Part shown: one piece after another, positions 36,486 through 43,654 of the stretch
Layout of the letters: each line of letters begins with the position of its first letter
Position numbering within the stretch: the first letter of the stretch is position 1
Source of the DNA: Acidobacteriota bacterium
GTDB lineage: Bacteria > Acidobacteriota > Terriglobia > Acidiferrales > UBA7541
DNA length: 43,654 nt
Assembly: GCA_023481105.1 (NCBI GenBank)
Contig: JAMCWK010000048.1
Coordinates: forward strand, 1-43,654
Direction of reading: 5' to 3'
Notes under the pieces: model-generated
Told to the model about the DNA's origin: nothing
The model's database searches: none
The model's input: the letters and a program-made list of their open reading frames with translations, nothing else
Made by a program: the position numbers and the translations under genes

Positions 36486-38111
36486 CTAGCGCTTCCGCTT
36501 GGACGTGCGCCGTTTCGATTTGCCACTTTTCCTCTTGGCTGACAGCTCTGCCTTCACAGCAGCGGCGATCTTCGTCGCACTGACTTTGTATCGGAAAGCC
36601 GCTTCGGAGAGGTTCGAGTCCTTCGAGAGAACCTCGTCGCCACCGAACCCTAAGTAGTACAGGTCCGGCACAAGGGCGCATGTCGCCATGAAGCGGTTGA
36701 GATCAGCCGCCGTCATTGAACGGATTTGGTCTTGGGCCAGCTTCTCATGGTCAACAGACATCCCTCCCCAAGACGCCTTGGTCTTCTTCTCCTCCCACCC
36801 GTAGACCTGGAATAGTCTGTGGTGGTTGTCGTGGCCGAGTCGCCTGAAGTAATCCAGCGCAACCATTTCGAAGTCGGCGCGGTTCAGTGTGCCGGGCAGT
36901 TCCTGTCGGACAGCTTGGAGAATGCGGAGGCGGGCCTCCTTCTGAATGCGTGCCGCAAGTGCGATCTTTCTGCGCTGCTCCCTCTCCTGCGGCGAGACTT
37001 CATAGCGCGAGGCTCGTCCGTGGGTCTTGCACTTCTCCTCCGTGCAGATGTGGAGGACCGTTCCCGCTTTTCGGCCATCAACCACGACTGCAACTTGCGT
37101 GTTGGGGCACTCTCGTTCGCCCTCGGCTCGCCGGTACTGGCCCTCGTAGAGGGTGTTCGGGGCTTTCGTGTGAGCCTGCCAGTAGGGGATCTCCGAGACC
37201 TGAAGGGGCTTTTGCCCTTGTTCTTCCAGCGGCTTGACGTGCAGTTGGACGAATGCCTGAACCTTCGCCCTGTAACACGCCGGATCCGTGCACAACGATT
37301 TGTTCCGAATCTCAGGAAAGAGCAGCGGGTTGTTACCCGTTCGTTTCGGGCAGGCCGTGCACGGGCTGGCGGTCGGTAAGAGATTGGCATCCCCTGCATC
37401 GAACGGAGCATTCTTCAAGTCGAGGTGAATCTCGCGTTCGATCCACTCGCGAAGCTCTCGCACGCTTACTGCCTCAGCCTTGCGGTCCTTCAGAATGGAC
37501 TTCACGCTCCTGTGGCCCGGAAAGCATTCCGCAAGAGCGCGCTCCTGGTCCCTCGGCTGAAGTCGCGCGATTTCGAGCGCGTGCGCGACGGTAAGCCTGC
37601 CTTCGTAGAATGCGGTTCGCACAGTGGGAATCAAGTCCACAAGCTTCATCCGGCCATAGACGTACTTGGCGGTCTTGCCTACCTTGGCCGCGATTGTCTC
37701 CACCGTGTACAGTTCTGGATTGAGGTCTCGCAGCGCCCGGTACCCAAGCGCCTCATCCAGTTCGTGAATGTCGGCCCGCTGGAGATTCTCGATGAGTTGG
37801 ATCTCCCTGCATTCGGCGTCGGTGAGTTCACGCACGGTCGCTGGAATCATTTGCTTACCTGCGAGTTTGGAAGCGCGGAAGCGGCGCGCACCGGCCACGA
37901 GTTCATACGTGCCTTCCGCACCTCCGGGCAGCGGACGCACGAGAATCGGCTGCAAAACCCCATGCACCTTGATATTGTCGGCCAATTCACGAAGTTTGGC
38001 TTCGTCAAACGTGCGCCGGGGATTACCTTTGGATTCTTGGATGCGGTCCAGTGAAATTTCCCGCAATTCCATGGGGAAAGGCCGAGTCTCAACACCTTGA
38101 GCTGCACTCAT
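36486..38111 (-). CDS. ParB/RepB/Spo0J-like protein with a Cys cluster
   Basis: 541 aa from the ATG at 38111, supported by AAAGGAG. The ParB N-terminal (CTPase) domain covers about 15-112: the first box has NPRRTFDEAKLRELADNIK, the second ELVAGARRFRASKLAG (GARR at 74-77), and the third ENLQRADIHELDEALGYRAL. HTH segment TIAAKVGKTAKYVYGRMKL lies at about 139-157. Past the usual ParB length comes a Cys cluster, C251 and C254 (CTACPKRTGN) with C274 and C279 (CTDPACY), then a helical region and a very basic tail (KRKSGKSKRRTSKRKR). No ParA partner or parS site is visible. Long ParB proteins of this type occur on plasmids and integrated elements; the role may be partition, stabilisation or gene control. 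Confidence 0.88.
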   Translation of the reverse strand: MSAAQGVETRPFPMELREISLDRIQESKGNPRRTFDEAKLRELADNIKVHGVLQPILVRPLPGGAEGTYELVAGARRFRASKLAGKQMIPATVRELTDAECREIQLIENLQRADIHELDEALGYRALRDLNPELYTVETIAAKVGKTAKYVYGRMKLVDLIPTVRTAFYEGRLTVAHALEIARLQPRDQERALAECFPGHRSVKSILKDRKAEAVSVRELREWIEREIHLDLKNAPFDAGDANLLPTASPCTACPKRTGNNPLLFPEIRNKSLCTDPACYRAKVQAFVQLHVKPLEEQGQKPLQVSEIPYWQAHTKAPNTLYEGQYRRAEGERECPNTQVAVVVDGRKAGTVLHICTEEKCKTHGRASRYEVSPQEREQRRKIALAARIQKEARLRILQAVRQELPGTLNRADFEMVALDYFRRLGHDNHHRLFQVYGWEEKKTKASWGGMSVDHEKLAQDQIRSMTAADLNRFMATCALVPDLYYLGFGGDEVLSKDSNLSEAAFRYKVSATKIAAAVKAELSAKRKSGKSKRRTSKRKR

Positions 38112-38541
38112 GGAAGTTCTCCTTTCCACATAAAAAACCAATACTCTTCCCGCAGGGGCGGGGTGACCGTCCGATGGGCCCCAGAGATCATCCAGATTCT
38201 TTCTCGCTCTGGTGTGGTGTAACTGCTGAACAACCCAATCACATGGATCGAGGTCATTTGAAGGGGAGAAGGAATAAGGCTGGTGAGGTCGCCCAGATCT
38301 TAGCTAAGTACTATAACCATGATCAGAAAAGAGGTTATACTGAGTGCAGCGTCCCAAGACTTAGACACGACAAGTTGCGCCAGTGTGCTTTTGTCGTCTC
38401 TTGTCTCTTGCCATTGGAGGTCCCGACAGTAAGCTAGGAAAGTTTGGCTGTCTACTTGGTGATTAGTCTTCTCTACCGTTCTTCTCGGGCAGTAAGCATT
38501 TCGGCCCATTCGCAACCGCCACTGAGGCAGGGGGGGGCAGA
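38112..38541. other. 430-base divergent region between the parB-like and lipoprotein genes
   Basis: Holds the promoters of two divergent genes. A plus-strand frame from 38243 to 38437 would give 64 residues (MDRGHLKGRRNKAGEVAQIL and onward) but has no ribosome binding site or recognisable domain. GTTATACT near 38333 could be a -10. Nothing else is supported. Confidence 0.35.
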
Positions 38542-41500
38542 ATGCGAAGTGACAACCAGAGGATTCCCGTTCTTTTCTTCGCGGTTTTATCAGCACTGTG
38601 GCTGACAGCTTGTGGGGGTGGTGGAAGTACCGCACCTCCCCCTCCTCCTCCGCCACAACCGATTTCAGTTTCGACATCCCCCGCGACTGCGAGTGTACCC
38701 TTGGGAGGCACGCAACAGTTCACCGCGACAGTCAGCAATACCACCAACGCACAGGTCAGTTGGAGCGTAAACGACATTCCTGGTGGTAACAGCACTGTCG
38801 GGACAATCTCGCCCACGGGTTTATATGCTGCTCCTGGTCGCCTGCCGGCACCCACTACTGTAACTGTCGTGGCGGCTAGCCAAGCAGATCCCTCAAAAAA
38901 GAATTCTTCGAGCGTTGTGATTCAAAGCAACATTACAGGCATAACGTTAATTCCTCAGAATCCTTCGGTGATTCTTGGGGACTCCATGAATGTGAGCGCA
39001 ACCGTGAGTTTCTCGTCTCCGGGTCAACCCGACACGAGTGTCACATGGACCCTGACCGGGATTGGCTCACTTATTCCGATTGACTCCAGCACGACTGGAT
39101 TTGCTGCCCCTGCTACTGGGACGACTCCCGCGACGTCAACACTGAAAGCGACTAGCGTTGCCGATCCGTCAAAATTTGCGACGGTACAGGTTCTGATTCC
39201 CCAGGTGGACGTACAGGTCTTTCCCTCATCAAGCCAAGTTCCGGTCCAGCAGGCGCAGCAGTTTCAGGCTCAGGTGATGAACGCGAAGAAGACAAGCGTG
39301 CAGTGGTTGGTAAATGATATTTTGGGAGGTAACGCGACTTTCGGGACGATCGACGCAAGTGGATTCTATTTGGCGCCAGCCGCGATACCCAGTTCCCCGA
39401 GCGTCACAGTTAAAGCGATAAGCGATGCTGACACTACCCGCTTCGGGTCCTCGACAGCAGTCATCCAGCAAATAGTCGCGGATACGACTCCTCCTACCAT
39501 TCTAGCCACCATTCCGGCTAGTGCAGCGGTCGACGTTCCCATCGACGTAGTTCTTCAGATCAATTTCAGTGAGGCCATTGACCTTGCCACTGTGACTTCA
39601 GCTTCGGTAAAGCTTTCGACAGGAGCAACAGATGTACCTTTATCCTCGGGATACGATCCATCGAGCAATTCGCTGCTCTTGATGCCCGTGTCTGCTCTGC
39701 AAAACGGGGTGACTTACACGGTATCAATTCTTGCTTCCATAAAGGACCTCGCGGGGAATGCTCTAACGAATCCGGTGACGTGGACCTTCAGCACTATTCA
39801 ACCGCAGGTCGTCACAGGTTCCGTCACCCCTCCTCAAGGTGTCAGCGCATCGAATCTGACTATTACAAGTTTGGGCCAGTCCTCCTCCCCTTCGGCGACC
39901 GGCTCCTTTCAGACTCCTGTCAAGACTTTTGGCGTAACGACGATTGGCGCGGTCTTTCCCGCCAATAGCTTTGCATATCTCGGCTTAGCAATTGCTCAGA
40001 GCCCTCCTCCCGGCGGACAACCTGAGAGCATTCTTTCTGACAGCCATCAGAGGGTCTTGGGAAGCAGTAGTCCTATGCAGGTCGATGCGCAGACGACAGC
40101 CGAGTCTCTGATCTTCTTAAGTCCACACTTGGCCACCAATGACCCTAGCCAGGCCCAGAACATGCTTGGCGTAATCAAGGTTGATCCATTGGTTCGCGAG
40201 TTCGCAGCGATCATTGATTCTAAATCTTCTGGAATAAGTCCCGTTGATGATCCCGAGTTCTTGGCCGCATATATCGCGGCGCTTAAATCCGTTCTGAATA
40301 CGCTAAGCAGCCAATCTTCTGCTCCGGCAGTGCAACCGTCCCGGCAGCCTGTTGTTCATCAAATTTTCTTGCCACTCACATCAGCGAATACCTCTTTTAA
40401 TCCCCCGAACGGCCTAACGCAACACTACGTCGATATCGATTTAATACGCTTCGAATTTCACTCCGATGGAAACACTTATTTCATCACTCCAAGAGTTCAG
40501 CCTTGGGTTGGGGTCGACTGGCTTATAGACTTTGCTCAAATCGATCCATTGCAACTGCCAGCGGATCTGAATCAGATCAGCAAGCTTGATGTGTTTAGTC
40601 CTCGCGTTACACAAGGCTGTCTTTTGCCGGGTGTCACACCAGGGGCTGAGTGCCACCTCCCGTCTTGGGCCCAGGCAGACTTCCCGTTCAGTCGGATTGA
40701 CGTGATCTCCGATCTGACGTCCGCTATTGCCAACAGCCTCGGAACGTCCTCGTCGAGCGAGTTGTCGATTCCTTCAAATGTGGATGGAGCATACGTCGCG
40801 CGGCTGTATAGCGGCGGAATCTTTGGCGATCTTCCAGAGTGGACGGATCCAATACCGCGAATCCCCCACGGATTGGGGAATGCGTCCCAAGCGTTAGTGC
40901 TGAACATTTTTTATGCTGCGTGGGATGGATTATCGGCTGCCTCTGGACTTACTGCCTCTGGCACGTGCGACCCACAGCAAATTCGAATGCTCGTCGGTGA
41001 CTCCTGGCTGGCAATCAACTCTTCAATCGTACGGCACGCTAATCCTTCGACGGGTGTGCTCGATGCGGCTGGCGTGAGTGACGTTGTAGCGGATGCGCTT
41101 AATTCGTTGGTTGGAGCTACGGTAGCCTGCACAACTAGCAGTTCAACTGGTGGCTTGCTTTCTTTTCTGGGTCAGTTGGGTATGACTGCTCTCCGCAGCG
41201 TGAACATCCTGTCGAGAATCAATTCCGCCGGACAAGCAGGCTATCGCGTTGGGAGTCTTCTTGCTGCCTCTCCGGTGGAGACTGCTATCTTCATTGTCGG
41301 TTCCCTACCAGCCACGAGGGTATGCACAGTGGCTATTACGCCTCCCAATCCCACAGTCACGTTGGGAGCTCAAGTTTCCATTTCTGCAGTGGTTAAAGAT
41401 TGTTCGGGCGCAATCATCAATGGTCTCCCAGTGAATTGGATCTCCAGCAATCTTGGCGTCGCCACCGTCGACAGCTTTGGCAAAGTGACTCCACGGAGTC

Positions 41501-43654
41501 TAGGAACCGCGACTATAACTGCACAAGTCGGCTCACAACGAGGGTATGCAACTCTGACCGTGACTTCTGCTCCTCTCGACCACATTGATGTTCAACCGTC
41601 GTTTGTTGGAATCCCTGTGGGCCGATCAGTGACATACATCGCGGAGGGACGCGACGCATCAAACAATCCAGTTGCAATTAGCGCCCCAGCGTGGAAGTCC
41701 AGCGATACTAATGTCATAAAAGTCGATGCCGCTACAGGAGTAGCAAGCGCGCTGGTGCCCGGCACGGCCACAATCACGGCCACGGCCGATGGCAAGTCAG
41801 GCACTGCTCAGGTGCAGGTCGTTGCGGGCTCTGTAGATCATATTCATGTGTCACCGTCTACGGCAACCGTTCAGGTCGGTAAAACACAGCAGTTTGTTGC
41901 AACATCTCACGATGCCGCGCATAATGTCGTTCCCAACATTTCCTTCTCATGGATTTCAACTGATCCGAAGATTGCTAGCGTCGTTGGTTTGCAAGGCGTG
42001 GCTACGGGCGTCAGTCAAGGATCCGTTCAGATCCAAGCATCTGCTGCTGGCAAGGCAGGAAGCGCAAGCCTGCAAGTTGTCGCCCCCGGGACAGCGCCGC
42101 AGATCAGCGGGATCAGTCCCTCCAGCCCGCAGGTGCAGGTGAACGTCAGCCAGACCATCACCGTGCAGGGGAGCAACTTCCAGCCTGGGTTGACGGTGAC
42201 GGCGTTCTTCCCGGGCGGCGGCTCGAGCACGCTGAGCGGGTCGCAGATTCAGAACGTGACTGCCGGCTCCTTCCAGGCGTCGATGGTCCTGAACTCGGCA
42301 GGGATCTGGGGCATCCGGGTGAACAACCCCGACGGGCAGCAGTCGAACACCTTCAACTTCACGGTGACGGCAGCGCCGCCGTTGATCAGCAGCGTAGTGC
42401 CGAGTTCGTATCCGCCGTCGAACAGCAACCAGACGATGACCATCAACGGCAGCAACTTCGTGAGTGGAGCCACGCTCAGCTTCGGTTCGCCGTCCAGCGG
42501 AACGATCCCCAGCACGGCCAGCAAGCTCACCTTCGTCTCCAGCAGCCAGCTGAGCTACCAGTTCAACAACGGCAGTGATGCGGGCACCTGGACGGTGGTG
42601 GTCATCAACCCGGATGGGCAGCGCTCCAACCCGGGGAGCTTCACGGTGACCGCCGCAGCGCCGGTGATCAGCGGCGTGTCGCCGATCTCGTATCCGGCCT
42701 CGAACAGCAACCAGCCGATGACCATCAACGGCAGCAACTTCGTGAGTGGAGCCACGCTCAGCTTCGGTTCGCCGTCCAGCGGAACGATCCCCAGCACGGC
42801 CAGCAAGCTCACCTTCGTCTCCAGCAGCCAGCTGAGCTACCAGTTCAACAACGGCAGTGATGCGGGCACCTGGACGGTCGTCGTCATCAACCCGAACGGG
42901 CAGACCTCCAACTCGGTGAGCTTCGTGGTCGTCCCACCGACCGCGCCGCAGATCACTTCCATCAGTCCCACTACTGCTCCGGCGAGCATCTTCACCATGA
43001 CGCTGAACGGGACGGGGTTCCAGAGCGGGGCGGGGCTGAAGGTACACGTCACTGGGCCGGCGACGGACAGCACGGCTCCCCCGGTGACGTTCATCAGCAG
43101 CACTCAGATCACGGCGCAGTTGGACATGCGCGGCGGACCGGGCAGCTTCCAGATCCAGGTGATCAACCCGGACGGCCAAGCTTCCGGCTACCTGCCGTTC
43201 ACCATCACGCCATCGATTACCTCGGTCAGTCCCAACCCGGTGATCGGTTCCAACAGTGCGCAGCCGTTCACCATTATCGGCAACGGCTTCACGGCCAACT
43301 CGACGGTCACCCTGCGGGACAAGACTGCGGGGCAGGTCTTCCCCAACCGCGCCATCAGTTCGCGGAGCAGCACACAGTTGGTGATCAACCCGGTCTTCAC
43401 CACGGCTGCCGCCACCTGGTCGGTGGAGGTGCTGGACGGCAGCCTGTCTTCCGGAGAGTTCACCTTCCAGGTCGTTGCGCCAGCCGGGCCGCAGTTGACT
43501 TCCATCAGTCCGACCACGGCTGGGGCAAGCATCTTCACCATGACGCTGAACGGGACGGGGTTCCAGAGCGGGGCGGGGCTGAAGGTACACGTCACTGGGC
43601 CGGCGACGGACAGCACGGCTCCCCCGGTGACGTTCATCAGCAGCACTCAGATCA
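38542..43654 (+). CDS. giant cell-surface lipoprotein of Ig-like and IPT/TIG repeats, 3' end outside the window
   Basis: Open without a stop from the ATG at 38542 to the window edge, 1704 codons. The signal peptide has lipobox LTAC before GGGGS and a run of seven prolines. Domains in order: three Ig-like modules (about 45-312, each with WSVNDIPGGN or QWLVNDILGGN and GxIxxxGxYxAP); a Big_5/SbsA-like Ig domain (314-418: PIDVVLQINFSEAIDLATVT, KDLAGNALTNPVTWTF); about 500 residues I do not recognise (420-926); three Big_2 modules (927-1183); then IPT/TIG modules, five full and one cut. The IPT modules contain long perfect duplications. Such proteins act as adhesins or surface receptors. The strong antisense frame at 41956-43590 is a by-product of GC-rich codons. 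Confidence 0.85.
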   Translation, partial: MRSDNQRIPVLFFAVLSALWLTACGGGGSTAPPPPPPPQPISVSTSPATASVPLGGTQQFTATVSNTTNAQVSWSVNDIPGGNSTVGTISPTGLYAAPGRLPAPTTVTVVAASQADPSKKNSSSVVIQSNITGITLIPQNPSVILGDSMNVSATVSFSSPGQPDTSVTWTLTGIGSLIPIDSSTTGFAAPATGTTPATSTLKATSVADPSKFATVQVLIPQVDVQVFPSSSQVPVQQAQQFQAQVMNAKKTSVQWLVNDILGGNATFGTIDASGFYLAPAAIPSSPSVTVKAISDADTTRFGSSTAVIQQIVADTTPPTILATIPASAAVDVPIDVVLQINFSEAIDLATVTSASVKLSTGATDVPLSSGYDPSSNSLLLMPVSALQNGVTYTVSILASIKDLAGNALTNPVTWTFSTIQPQVVTGSVTPPQGVSASNLTITSLGQSSSPSATGSFQTPVKTFGVTTIGAVFPANSFAYLGLAIAQSPPPGGQPESILSDSHQRVLGSSSPMQVDAQTTAESLIFLSPHLATNDPSQAQNMLGVIKVDPLVREFAAIIDSKSSGISPVDDPEFLAAYIAALKSVLNTLSSQSSAPAVQPSRQPVVHQIFLPLTSANTSFNPPNGLTQHYVDIDLIRFEFHSDGNTYFITPRVQPWVGVDWLIDFAQIDPLQLPADLNQISKLDVFSPRVTQGCLLPGVTPGAECHLPSWAQADFPFSRIDVISDLTSAIANSLGTSSSSELSIPSNVDGAYVARLYSGGIFGDLPEWTDPIPRIPHGLGNASQALVLNIFYAAWDGLSAASGLTASGTCDPQQIRMLVGDSWLAINSSIVRHANPSTGVLDAAGVSDVVADALNSLVGATVACTTSSSTGGLLSFLGQLGMTALRSVNILSRINSAGQAGYRVGSLLAASPVETAIFIVGSLPATRVCTVAITPPNPTVTLGAQVSISAVVKDCSGAIINGLPVNWISSNLGVATVDSFGKVTPRSLGTATITAQVGSQRGYATLTVTSAPLDHIDVQPSFVGIPVGRSVTYIAEGRDASNNPVAISAPAWKSSDTNVIKVDAATGVASALVPGTATITATADGKSGTAQVQVVAGSVDHIHVSPSTATVQVGKTQQFVATSHDAAHNVVPNISFSWISTDPKIASVVGLQGVATGVSQGSVQIQASAAGKAGSASLQVVAPGTAPQISGISPSSPQVQVNVSQTITVQGSNFQPGLTVTAFFPGGGSSTLSGSQIQNVTAGSFQASMVLNSAGIWGIRVNNPDGQQSNTFNFTVTAAPPLISSVVPSSYPPSNSNQTMTINGSNFVSGATLSFGSPSSGTIPSTASKLTFVSSSQLSYQFNNGSDAGTWTVVVINPDGQRSNPGSFTVTAAAPVISGVSPISYPASNSNQPMTINGSNFVSGATLSFGSPSSGTIPSTASKLTFVSSSQLSYQFNNGSDAGTWTVVVINPNGQTSNSVSFVVVPPTAPQITSISPTTAPASIFTMTLNGTGFQSGAGLKVHVTGPATDSTAPPVTFISSTQITAQLDMRGGPGSFQIQVINPDGQASGYLPFTITPSITSVSPNPVIGSNSAQPFTIIGNGFTANSTVTLRDKTAGQVFPNRAISSRSSTQLVINPVFTTAAATWSVEVLDGSLSSGEFTFQVVAPAGPQLTSISPTTAGASIFTMTLNGTGFQSGAGLKVHVTGPATDSTAPPVTFISSTQI
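42436..42596. repeat. 161-bp exact duplication within IPT modules, copy 1
   Basis: Identical to 42718-42878 base for base, offset 282 bp (94 codons, one IPT module). Flanking sequence is also alike but with changes, so the perfect part suggests recent unequal exchange or gene conversion. Confidence 0.85.
42718..42878. repeat. 161-bp exact duplication within IPT modules, copy 2
   Basis: Second copy of 42436-42596, encoding MTINGSNFVSGATLSFGSPS through the end of the module. Confidence 0.85.
42985..43111. repeat. 127-bp exact duplication, copy 1
   Basis: Identical to 43528-43654, offset 543 bp (181 codons, two IPT modules). The second copy is cut by the window edge, so the true repeat may be longer. 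Confidence 0.85.
43528..43654. repeat. 127-bp exact duplication, copy 2, cut by the window edge
   Basis: Encodes SIFTMTLNGTGFQSGAGLKV and onward. The window ends inside this repeat. Confidence 0.85.

Larger units (their letters stand above)
34351..43654. mobile_element. left part of a tRNA-integrated element (integrative island), right end outside the window
   Basis: The element starts at a tRNA 3'-half remnant (34351-34398). A tyrosine recombinase comes next, then an excisionase-like protein, a ParB-like protein and a large lipoprotein. From 34400 to about 42080 the DNA is less GC-rich and uses more A/T-ending codons than the left flank. The intact tRNA with the other attachment site should lie beyond 43654. 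No conjugation, capsid or replication gene is visible, so whether it is an ICE, a prophage remnant or a genomic island is undecided. How much of the lipoprotein belongs to the island is inferred only from position. Confidence 0.7.

Noticed and set aside
36014..38541. Replication origin or iteron array next to the ParB-like gene
   Set aside because: No iterons, DnaA boxes in series, Rep gene or parS-like palindrome were seen.
41956..43590. 544-codon minus-strand frame
   Set aside because: Antisense to the GC-rich IPT modules; its repeats only mirror those modules.

Overview
The window looks like a chromosomal segment of a soil-type Acidobacteriota, followed by the left part of an integrated genetic island. 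The lineage is inferred from gene style, not from a marker gene. The cues are high-GC coding DNA, PknB-type kinases fused to TPR or TolB/PD40 propellers, a very long BNR/sortilin-like secreted propeller, DUF2911, a secreted M28 peptidase, and small GC-rich palindromes scattered between genes.

Layout, left half. Positions 1-8114 hold the tail of an amidase, a secreted M28B metallopeptidase and two Ser/Thr kinase receptors. Both kinases have the same promoter (TTGACT, 17 bp, TAAGAT). The first also has a five-copy 28-bp hairpin array whose last copy supplies its ribosome binding site and start codon. Positions 8241-13900 (minus strand) hold the BNR propeller protein, an alpha/beta-hydrolase-DUF2911 fusion whose nucleophile position is Ala, and a Spy/LTxxQ-like periplasmic protein. 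Positions 14152-18373 (plus) hold a histidine kinase, an OmpR-type regulator, a SpoIIE/PP2C phosphatase and an ECF sigma factor. Two inverted copies of a direct-repeat operator lie between the Spy-like gene and the kinase. At 18450-18657 a third copy of the kinase promoter drives only a 31-codon kinase stub.

Layout, centre. A PhoX-family protein (minus) and methylglyoxal synthase (plus) diverge. Positions 21027-21725 hold decayed pieces of three genes that also exist complete in this window: the BNR propeller N-terminus, the tolC-like gene and the aceE C-terminus. A tolC-adaptor-RND permease efflux operon follows (22014-27552), then a Tat-type amidase, pyruvate dehydrogenase E1 (aceE, minus) and a SulP-STAS-cNMP anion transporter.

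Layout, right end. At 34351 the 3' half of a tRNA-Met/Ile2(CAT) gene lies on the minus strand with no 5' half. It is followed by a tyrosine recombinase, an excisionase-like HTH protein, a ParB-like protein with a Cys cluster, and a giant lipoprotein of Ig-like and IPT/TIG repeats that runs off the window. This is the classical arrangement of an element integrated at a tRNA 3' end. The other end should carry the intact tRNA to the right of the window. The DNA here is visibly less GC-rich until about 42080, where the lipoprotein reading frame switches to GC-rich, internally duplicated IPT modules.
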